Source: Halomonas faecis
Lineage (GTDB): Bacteria; Pseudomonadota; Gammaproteobacteria; Pseudomonadales; Halomonadaceae
Direction: 5' to 3'
Length of the DNA stretch: 64,000 bases
NCBI RefSeq assembly: GCF_010993975.1
Contig: NZ_JAACZO010000011.1
Span: 124,001 to 188,000 of the forward strand
The stretch's first letter is position 1. Each line of letters starts with the position of its first letter. A program made the translations under genes and the position numbers. The notes beneath the pieces are model-generated. The model was not told the DNA's origin and made no database searches. It saw nothing but the letters and a program-made list of their open reading frames with translations. Below are positions 27,981 through 37,992 of the stretch, in pieces.

Positions 27981-28484
27981 TCAGCGGGTGGCGTCTGCCA
28001 CGAAGGCACGCTGGATGACGACATCCTCTGCGGGTACGTCGGCATGCATGCCGCGACGTGTGGTGGGCACGGCCTTGATCTTCTCGACGACGTCCATGCC
28101 GGCGATCACGCGCCCGAACACGCAGTAGCCCCAGCCCTGGAGCGACTTGCCGGTGTGATTGAGAAAGTCGTTTTCGGCCACGTTGATGAAGAACTGGGCG
28201 GTGGCCGAATGCGGGTCCTGAGTGCGTGCCATGGCCAGGGTTCCGACGCCGTTCTTGAGACCGTTGTCGGCTTCGTTCTCGATCGGGTCATGGGTGGGCT
28301 TCTGGTTGAAGTCGGTGTCGAAACCGCCGCCCTGGACCATGAAACCGTCGATCACGCGGTGGAACAGGGTATCGTCGTAGAAGCCCTCGCGGACGTACTG
28401 TTCGAAGTTCGCGGCCGTTTTCGGCGCCTTGTCGTGGTCGAGTTCGACGTGGATGTCGCCGAAATTGGTCTGTAAAACGATCAT
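27981..28484 (-). CDS. ppiB: Cytoplasmic cyclophilin-type peptidyl-prolyl isomerase
   Basis: 167 residues, no signal peptide. Cyclophilin motifs are [15 protein letters not shown], the loop [18 protein letters not shown] and [15 protein letters not shown]. The catalytic arginine is in FHRV and the substrate pocket residues Q and F are kept. Divergent from glnS; probably co-transcribed with lpxH. Confidence 0.95.
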   Translation of the reverse strand: MIVLQTNFGDIHVELDHDKAPKTAANFEQYVREGFYDDTLFHRVIDGFMVQGGGFDTDFNQKPTHDPIENEADNGLKNGVGTLAMARTQDPHSATAQFFINVAENDFLNHTGKSLQGWGYCVFGRVIAGMDVVEKIKAVPTTRRGMHADVPAEDVVIQRAFVADATR

Positions 28485-28542
28485 TGCGATTTTCCCTGGT
28501 TCGGAAACGGGTGCGCCTTGGCGCCATGCATGGGCGTAGCGC

Positions 28543-28548
28543 TATAAT
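28543..28548 (+). promoter_or_regulatory. -10 box of the glnS promoter
   Basis: A perfect TATAAT about 100 bp before glnS. The best -35 match (TTGGCG at 28518-28523) has a long 19 bp spacer, so the full promoter is uncertain. Confidence 0.5.
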
Positions 28549-28647
28549 AGCTGTTTTGCTTCGATGCGCGAAGCGACGGCGGGCGAATCCGGCTTGCCGG
28601 AGCCGTCCGCCAAGCCTGCATTTCAACCAGAGGTTGCTTTTCCAACC

Positions 28648-30327
28648 ATGACCACCGATACCACCAGCGCGCCGAATTTCATTCGTAACCAGGTCCAGGA
28701 GGAGATCGAGGCCGGTCGCAGCGGCAAGATCGTGACCCGGTTCCCGCCGGAGCCCAACGGTTTTCTGCACATCGGTCATGCCAAGTCGATCTGCCTGAAT
28801 TTCGGCCTGGCCGAACAGTTCGCTGGCGACTGTCACCTGCGCTTCGACGACACCAACCCGGCGAAGGAGGAGCAGGGGTATATCGATGCCATCAAGGAAG
28901 ACGTCAGCTGGCTGGGATTCGAGTGGGCAGGCCCGGTACGCTTCGCGTCGGACTATTTCGATCGCTTCTATGCCTGGGCCCAGCACCTGGTGCGCGAGGG
29001 CAAGGCCTATGTGGACGACCTCTCGCCCGACGAGATCCGCGAGTATCGCGGCACGTTGATCGAGCCCGGCAGGCCGAGCCCCTATCGCGAGCGTGGCGTC
29101 GAGGAGAATCTCGACCTTCTCGAGCGCATGCGCGTCGGCGAATTCGCCGAGGGCGAGAAGGTTCTGCGTGCCAAGATCGACATGGCTGCGCCCAACATCA
29201 ACCTGCGCGACCCCATCCTGTACCGCATCCGTCATGCCAGTCACCACCAGACGGGCGACGAATGGAAGATCTACCCTTCCTATGACTTCGCTCACGGCCA
29301 GTCGGACGCCATCGAGGGAGTTACCCACTCCATCTGCACGCTGGAGTTCGAGGATCACCGCCCGCTCTACGAGTGGTTTCTCGACAACCTGCCGGTGCCG
29401 GCCAAGCCGCGTCAGATCGAGTTTGCGCGGCTCAACATGAACTATACCCTGACCTCCAAGCGAAAGCTCAAGCTGCTGGTGGATCGCGGCATCGTGGACG
29501 GCTGGGACGACCCGCGGATGCCGACCATCTCCGGCATGCGTCGGCGCGGCTATACGCCGGCTTCGATCCGCAAGTTTTGCGAGATGATCGGGGTCACTCG
29601 CGCGGATGGCGGGCTCGTCGACATCGCCATGCTCTATCACGCCATTCGCTCCGATCTGGAGGACAATGCGCCGCGCGCCATGGCCGTGCTCAAGCCCCTC
29701 AAGGTGGTACTGACCAACGTGCCGGAGAATCACGAGGAGGTGTACGAGGTGCCTGGCCATCCGGCACGTGACGACATGGCCGTGCGCAAGATCCCCTTTA
29801 CCCGGGAGATCTATATCGACCGTGACGATTTCATGGAGGAGCCACCCAAGAAATTCTTCCGTCTGGCGCCTGGCAAGGAAGTTCGCCTGCGCAACAGCTA
29901 CGTGATCCGCTGTGACGAGGTGGTCAAGGGGGCTGCGGGCGAGATCGAGGCGCTCCACTGCTCGGTGGATTTCGAGACGCTGGGCAAGAACCCGGAAGGG
30001 CGCAAGGTGAAAGGGGTGATCCACTGGGTCAGCGCGGCCCATGGCGTGCCTCTGCAGGTGCGCCTCTACGACAACCTCTTCCTCGAGGAGCAGCCGGACA
30101 AGGACAAGGACGCCGACTTTCTCGAGCACCTCAATCCCGAGTCGCTGGTCACGGTGCAGGCCATCGGCGAACCCAGCCTGGCCAGCGCGGTGCCCGAGTC
30201 GCGGTTCCAGTTCGAGCGGGTGGGCTATTTCTGCGCCGACCGGCATGCCTGCCGGCCGGGCGAGCTGGTGTTCAATCGCACCGTCGGCTTGAAGGATACC
30301 TGGGCCAAGATCAAGAAGAAGGGGTGA
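28648..30327 (+). CDS. glnS: Glutaminyl-tRNA synthetase
   Basis: 559 residues. Class I synthetase motifs: [15 protein letters not shown] with HIGH at 41-44 and the KMSKS counterpart LTSKRKLK near residue 266-273. The tRNA-acceptor region (RFDDTNP) and the C-terminal beta-barrel anticodon domain ([18 protein letters not shown]) are complete. ATG 28648 gives the family N-terminus [12 protein letters not shown]; the frame upstream lacks similarity. cysS starts two bases or less after its stop, so the genes form an operon. Confidence 0.97.
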   Translation: MTTDTTSAPNFIRNQVQEEIEAGRSGKIVTRFPPEPNGFLHIGHAKSICLNFGLAEQFAGDCHLRFDDTNPAKEEQGYIDAIKEDVSWLGFEWAGPVRFASDYFDRFYAWAQHLVREGKAYVDDLSPDEIREYRGTLIEPGRPSPYRERGVEENLDLLERMRVGEFAEGEKVLRAKIDMAAPNINLRDPILYRIRHASHHQTGDEWKIYPSYDFAHGQSDAIEGVTHSICTLEFEDHRPLYEWFLDNLPVPAKPRQIEFARLNMNYTLTSKRKLKLLVDRGIVDGWDDPRMPTISGMRRRGYTPASIRKFCEMIGVTRADGGLVDIAMLYHAIRSDLEDNAPRAMAVLKPLKVVLTNVPENHEEVYEVPGHPARDDMAVRKIPFTREIYIDRDDFMEEPPKKFFRLAPGKEVRLRNSYVIRCDEVVKGAAGEIEALHCSVDFETLGKNPEGRKVKGVIHWVSAAHGVPLQVRLYDNLFLEEQPDKDKDADFLEHLNPESLVTVQAIGEPSLASAVPESRFQFERVGYFCADRHACRPGELVFNRTVGLKDTWAKIKKKG

Positions 30328-30329
30328 AT

Positions 30330-31742
30330 GTGAGCGGGGACCTGCTGATCTACAACACGCTGACGCGCCGCAAGGAGCGTTTTACGCCCATCGAGCCCGG
30401 ACGAGTACGGATGTACGTGTGCGGCATGACCGTGTACGACTATTGCCACCTGGGGCATGCCCGGGTGATGGTGGCGTTCGATGTCATTACGCGCTATTTA
30501 CGCTGGCGTGGTTACGATGTCGACTACGTACGCAACATCACCGACATCGACGACAAGATCCTGCGCCGCGCCGAGGAGAACGGCGAGTCGATCGCTGCGC
30601 TCACCGAGCGCATGATCGCTGCCATGCGCGAGGACGAAGCGCGTCTCAAGGTGCTGCGCCCCGATCACGAGCCGCGTGCCACGCGTCACGTTAGCGACAT
30701 CATTGCCATGGTCGAGACGCTGATCGGCAAGGGCTATGCCTATGCGGCGGACAACGGCGACGTCTACTACCGGGTGAGGAAGTTCGAGAGCTATGGCAAG
30801 CTCAACAATCGCGCCCCGGACGAGATGCGTTCGGGGGCGCGCATCGAGGTGGGAGAATACAAGGAAGACCCTCTGGATTTCGTGCTGTGGAAGGCGGCCA
30901 AGCCGGGGGAGGCGAGCTGGTCCTCGCCTTGGGGTGAGGGGCGTCCCGGCTGGCACATCGAGTGCTCTGCCATGTCCAAGTGCTGCCTGGGGGAAACCTT
31001 CGACATCCATGGTGGCGGCCCCGATCTCACCTTCCCCCACCATGAGAACGAGATCGCCCAGAGCGAGGCAGCCAACGACAAGCCGTTCGTGCATACCTGG
31101 ATGCACGCCGGTGCCGTGCGCGTGAACCACGAGAAGATGTCCAAGTCCCTGGGCAACTTCTTCACCATCCGCGAGGTGCTCGAGCACCACGACCCGGAGG
31201 TGGTGCGCTACCTGCTGGTGGCAAGCCATTATCGCAGCCCCATCAACTACGCGCCGGAGTCATTGAGCGAGGCACGCCGTTCGCTGGAGCGCTTCTACAA
31301 CGCGCTCGACGGCGTCACGCCGGCGGCGGGGGAAGTGGCTGGCCGTTTCGCCGAGCGCTTCATCGCCGCCATGGATGACGATTTCAATACGCCCGAGGCG
31401 CTCTCGGTACTGTTCGAGTTGGCACGTGAGCTCAACCGGGCCAAGCAGGAAACCCCTGAACAGGCTCCGGCGCTGGCTTCCGAACTCAGGCAGCTGGGCG
31501 ATGTGCTGGGACTGCTCGACCAAGACCCGTCCTATTTCCTGCGTGGTGGAGAGGCGACACTGCCCTTGCCGGAAGCTGAGATCGAGGCCCGAATCGCCGC
31601 GCGTACCGAAGCCAAGCAGGCCCGCGATTTCGCCACCGCGGACGCCATTCGCGATGAGTTGGCCGCACTCGGAATCCTGCTCAAGGATTCCCGGGAAGGC
31701 ACTCGCTGGGTGTACGAGCCGTCCCCCGGAACCAGCGAATGA
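30330..31742 (+). CDS. cysS: Cysteinyl-tRNA synthetase
   Basis: 470 residues. Zinc ligand C31 ([10 protein letters not shown]), HLGH at 40-43, the second zinc region [14 protein letters not shown] with [12 protein letters not shown], and KMSKSLGN are all present. GTG 30330 is preferred, since AAGGGG then has proper spacing; GTG 30324, overlapping the glnS TGA, is the alternative and adds two residues. Converges on the DUF1853 gene. Confidence 0.96.
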   Translation: MSGDLLIYNTLTRRKERFTPIEPGRVRMYVCGMTVYDYCHLGHARVMVAFDVITRYLRWRGYDVDYVRNITDIDDKILRRAEENGESIAALTERMIAAMREDEARLKVLRPDHEPRATRHVSDIIAMVETLIGKGYAYAADNGDVYYRVRKFESYGKLNNRAPDEMRSGARIEVGEYKEDPLDFVLWKAAKPGEASWSSPWGEGRPGWHIECSAMSKCCLGETFDIHGGGPDLTFPHHENEIAQSEAANDKPFVHTWMHAGAVRVNHEKMSKSLGNFFTIREVLEHHDPEVVRYLLVASHYRSPINYAPESLSEARRSLERFYNALDGVTPAAGEVAGRFAERFIAAMDDDFNTPEALSVLFELARELNRAKQETPEQAPALASELRQLGDVLGLLDQDPSYFLRGGEATLPLPEAEIEARIAARTEAKQARDFATADAIRDELAALGILLKDSREGTRWVYEPSPGTSE

Positions 31743-31759
31743 CCTGACGGGGCGGATCG

Positions 31760-32728
31760 TCACGGTCGCGGCGGCAGGGGGATCTGCCGCGGCCAGCTGT
31801 CGTCGACCAGGAACAAGCGCTGGGGGGCAGCGTCGGTGATGAGCGCTATCTGCACCGGCGTTGCCGGACCGGTAAAGTGGTCGGCCAGCTGCGTTTCGAG
31901 GTTGGTGAGCGCCGTGAAGGCGCTGTTACGTGGCGGTGCCAGCCAGTGAGGTCTGGCGAGCCAGGCCCCTCGGGTCCGGCGCGGCAGGCCGTCGCGAAAG
32001 TCGCGCCATTCTCCCCAGTGCAGCCAGCGCCCGCGCCAGTGGTTCGCACAGCTGCCGCGCGGCACGGGCAGTGGTTGGCGCCAAGGCTGGAACAGCATTC
32101 CCGGCATGGCCAGGCGGCGTTCGATGAACCGGCCGACCAGCGGTCCTCGTCGCAGGCCGGCCAGTGCTTGGCGAATCACCTCGCGCGTTTCGGGTCGGTC
32201 GCTCAACGACAGCTGGTGACGGCGCAGATGGGTGAGCTTGCTGGCCAGGCTGTCGGCGCCGCCGGGGCCGATCCAGCGCGCTGGGTCGGCGGCGTCGCCG
32301 GGGCCTGACGGCAGGCCCAGGTAGAACTTGATCGCCACTTCCAGGTGGATCACTGTCGGTGCGGCGTTACGCTGATAGAGGAGGTCGATCTCCCCGAGAG
32401 TCACCTTGCCACGGAACACCCGCAGGTTATGAGCGAGCAAGCGCGTGCCCGGCGCCCGATCGAGCAGAAACTGCCACAGCGCTTCATGATAGAGTCCCAT
32501 GCGTCCGTCGAGCGTGTTGCCGACACGCCTTTCGAGCGCTTCGGGCGAGGCCTCCAGCTCGTGCAGGAAGTGATCGAGCTGGGCATCGTCGGCCAATCCC
32601 ATCTCGTCGCGTCCCGGGCGCGGTGGCCAGCCGTCGCCGACCAGATCGGGGCAGTTCAGCAGCCATGCCAGATCCCTCACCATTGGATGATGGTAGCCAT
32701 CGAGGAGGGTGGTCTCGGCGTCCGGCAT
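31760..32728 (-). CDS. DUF1853 family protein
   Basis: 322 residues matching the length and features of DUF1853 proteins of Pseudomonas and Halomonas: VRDLAWLLNCPDL near the N-terminus, LLAHNLRVFRGKVTLGEIDLL and THLEVAIKFYLG-type central motif (here IHLEVAIKFYLGLPSG), and a C-terminal HWGEWRDF. The acidic and lysine residues around GEIDLL...HLEVAIKFYLG resemble a PD-(D/E)XK nuclease core, which is my inference from pattern only. Start ATG 32728; the open frame extends upstream into the promoter of the osmoprotectant operon. Function unknown. Confidence 0.75.
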   Translation of the reverse strand: MPDAETTLLDGYHHPMVRDLAWLLNCPDLVGDGWPPRPGRDEMGLADDAQLDHFLHELEASPEALERRVGNTLDGRMGLYHEALWQFLLDRAPGTRLLAHNLRVFRGKVTLGEIDLLYQRNAAPTVIHLEVAIKFYLGLPSGPGDAADPARWIGPGGADSLASKLTHLRRHQLSLSDRPETREVIRQALAGLRRGPLVGRFIERRLAMPGMLFQPWRQPLPVPRGSCANHWRGRWLHWGEWRDFRDGLPRRTRGAWLARPHWLAPPRNSAFTALTNLETQLADHFTGPATPVQIALITDAAPQRLFLVDDSWPRQIPLPPRP

Positions 32729-32759
32729 GGCAGTGCTATTCCCCGTTGAGATTGCCGTC

Positions 32760-32788
32760 TGACAGACAAACTGTACACGCCTTATACT
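32760..32788 (+). promoter_or_regulatory. Promoter of the osmoprotectant importer operon
   Basis: TATACT at 32783-32788 with TGACAG at 32760-32765, a 17 bp spacer, 33 bp before the binding-protein ATG. A TGTAC/GTACA inverted pair flanks the -10 box. Confidence 0.5.
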
Positions 32789-32820
32789 CTGCGTACATTC
32801 ACAACGAACGGGTGGTGACC

Positions 32821-33738
32821 ATGAACCGCTCCTTGACCAGCCTGGCTGGGCTGGCTGCTGGCTCCCTGCTGATGCTCTCCAGCGCCCACGCCGACGACCC
32901 CGTGGTCGTCGCTTCCAAGATCGACACCGAAGGGTCGGTGCTCGGACAGTTGATCCTGCAGCGGCTCGAGGCGGCCGGGATCGAAACCGATAACCGACTG
33001 CAGCTGGGAGGCACCAGCATCGTGCGAGAAGCGTTGCTGGCGGGTGAGATCGACATCTATCCGGAGTACACCGGCAATGGTGCCTTCTTCTTCGACATGG
33101 CCGACAGCGATGTATGGAAGGATGCCGAGCAGGCCTATGCAACGGTGCGCGAGCGCGATGCCCAGAACGGCCTGGTCTGGTTGGCGCCGGCCGATGCCAA
33201 CAACACCTGGGCCATGAGCGTTCGGGAAGATCTGGCCGAGGCCGAGGGGCTCGAGACGCTAGAGGATCTTGCCGACTACCTGGCCGACGGCGGCGAGTTC
33301 AAGTTCGCGGCCAGCGCCGAGTTCGTCGAGTCCGAGCAGGCCCTGCCGGCTTTCCAGGAGGCTTATGGCTTCGAACTCGATGCCGATCAGTTGCTCGTGC
33401 TGTCCGGGGGCAACACCGCTGCCACGATGCGCGCCGCTGCTCAGCAGACGAGTGGTGTGAATGCTGCCATGACTTACGGTACCGATGGCGGGCTGGGCGC
33501 CCTGGGACTGGTCGTGCTGCAAGATACGCTGGGCGTGCAACCCGTCTATCAACCGGCACCGGTGATCCGCGAGACGGTACTCGAGGCGCATCCCGAGATC
33601 GAAACGCTGCTCGAGCCGGTCTTTTCCGCCCTGGATATGGAGACTCTGCAGCGGCTCAATGGCCAGGTGGCCGTGAACGGCGTCGCTCCAGAGCAGGTGG
33701 CAGAGGACTTCCTGACCGGTATCGAGGCAACGGAGTAG
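32821..33738 (+). CDS. osmF: Osmoprotectant ABC transporter substrate-binding protein (OsmF/YehZ type)
   Basis: 305 residues, the same length as E. coli YehZ. A signal peptide (MNRSLTSLAGLAAGSLLML, cleavage after SSAHA) precedes VVVASKIDTEGSVLGQLIL, the hallmark IDIYPEYTGNGAFFF and AAQQTSGVNAAMTYGTDGG. These proteins bind betaine-like quaternary amines. In-frame ATG 32821 is the only start that gives a signal peptide. First of four tightly packed genes in the order yehZYXW. Confidence 0.9.
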   Translation: MNRSLTSLAGLAAGSLLMLSSAHADDPVVVASKIDTEGSVLGQLILQRLEAAGIETDNRLQLGGTSIVREALLAGEIDIYPEYTGNGAFFFDMADSDVWKDAEQAYATVRERDAQNGLVWLAPADANNTWAMSVREDLAEAEGLETLEDLADYLADGGEFKFAASAEFVESEQALPAFQEAYGFELDADQLLVLSGGNTAATMRAAAQQTSGVNAAMTYGTDGGLGALGLVVLQDTLGVQPVYQPAPVIRETVLEAHPEIETLLEPVFSALDMETLQRLNGQVAVNGVAPEQVAEDFLTGIEATE

Positions 33739-33741
33739 GGA

Positions 33742-34896
33742 GTGGACCGAGCGAGACCGTTTCCCAATGTCGTCTTGATCGTGCTGATGCTCGGCGGTGC
33801 CGTCGCCTGGCTGACCCTGCCGGCCATCAGCGTGGCTCCCAACCGGATCGTTCAGGGAACGCCACAGCATGCCGTGGCGGCGCTGGGGTGGGGGCCCACG
33901 CTGCTCGTCCTCATGCCGATGCTCGCCATGGCAGTTCTGGCCTGGCGGCCGACACCGCGGCGTCTGCCGGGTGTCCTGGCGCTGGTCATCGTCTTGCTGA
34001 TCGCAATACCGCTGTGGTTGTCGGGCGTGGCGGCCAGTATGGAACCTACGGCGAGATTGGGCATTGGCAGCGCGCTTTGGTGCCTGCTCTTCATCGGCCT
34101 GCTGGCGTTGATCGAGCTGCGGTCTCGCTTGGCGTTGTCGCGTCCGCTGGGCTGGGCGTTGCTGGTGCCGGTGGTGCTCGTCTGGTGGGGGTGTCTGACG
34201 CAGTGGTTGGCCCCGCTCGCTCTTTATCGCGAGTATCAGGGGCGCAGTGATCAGTTCTACGCAGCGTTGGCTCAGCATCTCATGCTCGTTGGGGCCGCTG
34301 TGTCGGCTGCGATCGTGTTGGGTGCGGGGCTGGCGCTGGCCATGCGCCGACACTCGAGGCTGCGCCGTGCCGGTTTCGGCGTGCTCAACGTGCTTCAGAC
34401 CATACCCAGCATCGCCCTGTTCGGTCTGCTGCTGGCGCCATTGGCCTGGCTCTCTGCGCGCTTCGATTGGCTGGCGGACCTGGGAGTGAGCGGCATCGGT
34501 TGGGCGCCGGCCTGGCTGGCGCTGCTTGGCTACAGTCTGTTGCCCATGGTGCGCAATATTTTCGTGGCGCTCGATGAGGTCGATCCGGCGGTCATCGAGT
34601 CCGCGCGAGGCATGGGCATGAGCCGTCGTCAGGTGTTTCTCCAGGTGCGCTTGCCGTTGGCACTGCCGGTCGTGCTCGAAGGCGTGCGCATCACCACCGT
34701 GCAGGCCATCGGCCTCACCGCGGTGGCGGCGCTGATCGGTGCCGGGGGGCTCGGCACTTTCGTCTTCCAGGGCTTGGGGCAGGCAGCGATGGATCTGGTG
34801 TTGCTCGGTGCGCTGCCGATCATCGCCCTGGCGTTGATCGCAGATGCGCTGCTCAGTGCGCTTACCGATGTCCTGCGTCAGGGAGGAACGACGTGA
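33742..34896 (+). CDS. yehY: Osmoprotectant ABC transporter permease YehY
   Basis: 384 residues, close to the 385 of E. coli YehY and much longer than ordinary OpuC permeases owing to an N-terminal membrane region of several helices (VLIVLMLGGAVAWLTLP to LLFIGLLALIELR). The C-terminal half is the usual transport domain with LNVLQTIPSIALFGLLL and the EAA loop VIESARGMGMSRRQV. GTG 33742 with GTAGGGA upstream starts three bases after the osmF stop. Confidence 0.88.
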   Translation: MDRARPFPNVVLIVLMLGGAVAWLTLPAISVAPNRIVQGTPQHAVAALGWGPTLLVLMPMLAMAVLAWRPTPRRLPGVLALVIVLLIAIPLWLSGVAASMEPTARLGIGSALWCLLFIGLLALIELRSRLALSRPLGWALLVPVVLVWWGCLTQWLAPLALYREYQGRSDQFYAALAQHLMLVGAAVSAAIVLGAGLALAMRRHSRLRRAGFGVLNVLQTIPSIALFGLLLAPLAWLSARFDWLADLGVSGIGWAPAWLALLGYSLLPMVRNIFVALDEVDPAVIESARGMGMSRRQVFLQVRLPLALPVVLEGVRITTVQAIGLTAVAALIGAGGLGTFVFQGLGQAAMDLVLLGALPIIALALIADALLSALTDVLRQGGTT

Positions 34897-35831
34897 TCGA
34901 GCTGTTCGGTGTGACCAAGCGCTTCGGCGAAGAGGTGGCCGTCGACGATATCTCGCTGAGGGTGGCAAAGGGTGAGCTCTGCGCATTGGTCGGTACCTCT
35001 GGCTGTGGCAAGTCCACGACGCTGCGCATGATCAATCGGCTCATCGAACATACCGAGGGCGAGATACATCTCGACGGTCAGCCGGTACGTACCTTCGATG
35101 AGGTGGCGCTGCGTCGGCGCATTGGCTACGTGATACAGAATACCGGACTCTTTCCCCACTGGACGGTGGCGCGCAATATCGGCCTGGTGCCTCGCCTGCT
35201 CAAATGGCCGCGACAACGTGTCCGGGAACGCGTGGAAGAACTGATGGTGCTGCTGGGACTACCGATGGCCGAGTTCGCCGGCAAGTACCCCCACCAGCTC
35301 TCGGGGGGGCAGGCTCAGCGAGTGGGTGTGGCCCGCGCACTGGCGGCTGATCCGGAAATTCTGCTGATGGATGAGCCGTTCGGTGCGCTCGATCCCATTA
35401 CCCGCGAGTCGCTGCAGCTCGAACTGCTCGATCTGCAGGCGCGCCTGCACAAGACCATTGTGTTCGTCACCCACGACATGGACGAGGCCCTGCGCTTGGC
35501 CGATCGGCTGGTAGTGATGCGTCAGGGGCGTATCGTTCAGCAGGGTTCACCCGTCGAGCTGCTGCATGACCCCGTCGATGACTTCGTCGCTTCCCTGCTG
35601 GGCGGGCAATCCAGGGGCCTCAAGGAGGCGGCACTGACGCGCGTGCGTGACCGCATGCTGCCGCTGGGGCCGCGTCTGCTCGCGCATGAGCGCGTTGCCG
35701 TCGATGCGCCGCTCAGCCAGGCGCTATCGCTGATGCTGTGGCATCGTGTCGATCGTCTCACCGTGGTGGACGACAACGATATTCCGATTGGCGAACTGTC
35801 GTTGCGGCGGCTGGTGGGGAGCAAGGCATGA
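34893..35831 (+). CDS. yehX: Osmoprotectant ABC transporter ATP-binding protein YehX
   Basis: 312 residues. Walker A GTSGCGKSTT, signature LSGGQAQRVGVARAL, Walker B ILLMDEPFGALDPIT and the switch histidine in VFVTHDMDEAL. The C-terminus after residue 245 has a single CBS-like segment (RVDRLTVVDDNDIPIGEL), a place where ionic strength is sensed in related transporters. GTG 34893 has GGGAGG before it and overlaps the yehY stop by four bases. Confidence 0.9.
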   Translation: MIELFGVTKRFGEEVAVDDISLRVAKGELCALVGTSGCGKSTTLRMINRLIEHTEGEIHLDGQPVRTFDEVALRRRIGYVIQNTGLFPHWTVARNIGLVPRLLKWPRQRVRERVEELMVLLGLPMAEFAGKYPHQLSGGQAQRVGVARALAADPEILLMDEPFGALDPITRESLQLELLDLQARLHKTIVFVTHDMDEALRLADRLVVMRQGRIVQQGSPVELLHDPVDDFVASLLGGQSRGLKEAALTRVRDRMLPLGPRLLAHERVAVDAPLSQALSLMLWHRVDRLTVVDDNDIPIGELSLRRLVGSKA

Positions 35832-36592
35832 GGGGGAATGCCGCTGCTGCCCTGCGCTGGTCCCGACGAGTTGGTTGGTGGAAGCCGCTGGCCTGGCTGG
35901 GTCTGCTGTTGGCGCTCTGCCTGGGCATGGGGGGGCTCGAAGGGCTGTTTCGCTGGCTCGAGCCCGACAGCCGCCAGGTGCTTTATGCGCGCTCCAGCTT
36001 CCTGGTGTTGCTCGGTCAACACGTCATGGTGGTGGGGCTGGCGTCGCTGGCCGCCGTGATACTGGGGGTTGGCGGGGCGGTAGCAGTGACGCGCCCCTTC
36101 GGCCGCGACTTCCTTCCGCTGGTGAGTCAACTGGCCTCCATCGGTCAGACGTTTCCACCGGTAGCGGTGCTGGCGCTGGCGGTTCCCGTGCTGGGCTTCG
36201 GCACTCTGCCGATCATCGTGGCGCTGTTGCTCTACGGTCTCCTGCCCATCGTGCGCAATACCCTTGCCGGCATTCAGGGCATCGATCCTGGCGTGCACGA
36301 GGCGGCACGCGGCATGGGCATGACCCGCGGCCAGATCCTGCGTCAGGTCGAGTTGCCGCTGGCCGCGCCGGTCATGCTCGCTGGGGTGCGGACCTCAGTG
36401 ACCATCAACGTGGCGACGGCGGCCATCGGCGCCACCGTTGGGGCCACCAATCTCGGCGATCCGATCATCTCCGGCATCGTCAACGGCAATACCGCCTACG
36501 TGCTGCAGGGCGCACTGCTCATAGGGATACTGGCCATCACCGTGGACAGCACATTCGAGCGCGTGCAGAGCTGGCTGGTGCAGCGAGACTGA
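35828..36592 (+). CDS. yehW: Osmoprotectant ABC transporter permease YehW
   Basis: 254 residues with six helices and the conserved SIGQTFPPVAVLALAVPVLG and EAA loop GVHEAARGMGMTRGQIL, then GATVGATNLGDPIISGI. ATG 35828 overlaps the yehX stop (ATGA). It pairs with the long YehY permease to form a heterodimeric channel. Confidence 0.9.
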   Translation: MRGNAAAALRWSRRVGWWKPLAWLGLLLALCLGMGGLEGLFRWLEPDSRQVLYARSSFLVLLGQHVMVVGLASLAAVILGVGGAVAVTRPFGRDFLPLVSQLASIGQTFPPVAVLALAVPVLGFGTLPIIVALLLYGLLPIVRNTLAGIQGIDPGVHEAARGMGMTRGQILRQVELPLAAPVMLAGVRTSVTINVATAAIGATVGATNLGDPIISGIVNGNTAYVLQGALLIGILAITVDSTFERVQSWLVQRD

Positions 36593-36627
36593 AACCTCGC
36601 TTTCCTCGGGGTGCCTTTGCGAGCCGT

Positions 36628-36643
36628 TTTACGTTAACGTCAA
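36628..36643. promoter_or_regulatory. LiuR-like palindrome upstream of the branched-chain dehydrogenase operon
   Basis: TTTACGTTAACGTCAA contains the perfect palindrome ACGTTAACGT and differs by one base from a symmetric TTTACGT-TA-ACGTAAA. As I recall it, that is the pattern of LiuR, the MerR-family regulator of branched-chain amino acid catabolism in gammaproteobacteria. It lies 113 bp before E1 alpha. A possible -10 TATAGT is at 36690-36695. Confidence 0.5.
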
Positions 36644-36755
36644 CTGTCGTATCATCGCGCTACGTTGGAGCGAACCTCTGGCGTATCGCTATAGTTAAGA
36701 CAACACTGCCCTCACGAGGGGCGGTATTTCCTGCCACCACCCAAGGACCAGGAAG

Positions 36756-37991
36756 ATGACAACAACAGAAGACGTCCATGCGCTGGCTTTCATGACCGGC
36801 GACGAGTTTCATATCCCGACCTACCGGCTCCTGCGGCAGGACGGCTCACTGTTCGACGGTGCCGACGTTCCCGACCTCGACGAAGACCAGCAAAAGGCGC
36901 TACGCCTGTACCGCGCCATGCTCGTCACACGGGTGCTCGACGAGCGCATGATGGCGGCTCAGCGCCAGGGGCGGCTCTCTTTCTACATGCAGTGCACCGG
37001 TGAAGAGGCCGCGGTGATCGGTGCCACGGCGGCGCTGGACGACGCCGACATGATCATGGCGCAGTACCGTGAGCAGGGCGCGCTGGCCTATCGCGGTTTC
37101 ACCTACGACGAGTTCATGAACCAACTGTTCGGCAATGAACTCGACTACGGCAAGGGACGTCAGATGCCGATCCACTACGGGTCGCGCAAGCTGCACTACA
37201 TGACCATCTCCTCGCCGCTGGCGACGCAAATTCCCCAGGCGACGGGCTACGCCTACGGCCAGAAATTGGCCGGCGAGGGCCACTGCACCATCACCTTCTT
37301 CGGTGAGGGAGCCGCCTCGGAAGGCGACTTTCACGCCGCGCTCAACATGGCGGCGGTGCACGAGGTGCCGGTGATCTTCTTCTGCCGCAACAACGGCTAT
37401 GCCATCTCCACGCCGGCGCATGAGCAGTTCGCCGCCGACGGGATCGCGCCGCGCGCCTTCGGCTATCGCATGCACGCCATCCGTGTCGACGGCAACGACG
37501 TTCTCGCCGTCTACCGTGCCACCCAAGCGGCACGCTCCATCGCCGTAGAGAAGAATCAGCCGGTGCTGATCGAGGCGATGACCTACCGGCTCGCCGCCCA
37601 CTCGTCGTCCGACGACCCTTCCGGTTATCGCTCACGCAAGGAGGAGGATGCCTGGCGCGAGAAGGATCCCATCCTGCGCATGCGCCGCTGGTTGAATGGC
37701 AAGGGCTGGTGGAGCGACGACGAAGAAAAGGCTCTCCAGGAGAACCTGCGCCGCGAGGTGCTGGAGACCATGAAACGCGCCGAGAAGCGTCCGCCGCCGC
37801 CGCTCGACAGCTTGGTCACCGATGTCTATGCCGATGTCACTCCGACCCTGCAGCGTCAGCTCGATGACCTCAAGCGCCATATCCGTCGCTATCCCGACGA
37901 TTACCCCAAGGGAGCCCTTTCGCTGGATCCGGACGTGCACGCCGAGGCTGCCGTCGGCAAGTCGGTCGATGATGAGCAGGGAGGAGCCTGA
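36756..37991 (+). CDS. bkdA: Branched-chain 2-oxoacid dehydrogenase E1 alpha subunit
   Basis: 411 residues. The thiamine diphosphate motif runs from [19 protein letters not shown] (183-) to RNNGYAIST (N212, N213). The N-terminus ([17 protein letters not shown]) and the phosphorylation-loop segment ([17 protein letters not shown]) resemble branched-chain rather than pyruvate enzymes. S283 and S293 sit at positions equivalent to the two regulated serines of the mammalian enzyme. It decarboxylates the 2-oxoacids of valine, leucine and isoleucine with E1 beta. AAGGA is eight bases before ATG 36756. Confidence 0.9.
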   Translation: MTTTEDVHALAFMTGDEFHIPTYRLLRQDGSLFDGADVPDLDEDQQKALRLYRAMLVTRVLDERMMAAQRQGRLSFYMQCTGEEAAVIGATAALDDADMIMAQYREQGALAYRGFTYDEFMNQLFGNELDYGKGRQMPIHYGSRKLHYMTISSPLATQIPQATGYAYGQKLAGEGHCTITFFGEGAASEGDFHAALNMAAVHEVPVIFFCRNNGYAISTPAHEQFAADGIAPRAFGYRMHAIRVDGNDVLAVYRATQAARSIAVEKNQPVLIEAMTYRLAAHSSSDDPSGYRSRKEEDAWREKDPILRMRRWLNGKGWWSDDEEKALQENLRREVLETMKRAEKRPPPPLDSLVTDVYADVTPTLQRQLDDLKRHIRRYPDDYPKGALSLDPDVHAEAAVGKSVDDEQGGA

Positions 37992-37992
37992 G

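Noticed and set aside
28288..30246. A 652-codon minus-strand open frame over glnS
   Set aside because: Antisense to glnS with no recognisable domain.
33114..34986. Long alternative frames over osmF and yehY on both strands
   Set aside because: Composition shadows of the osmoprotectant genes, which have signal peptide, motifs and tight gene spacing.
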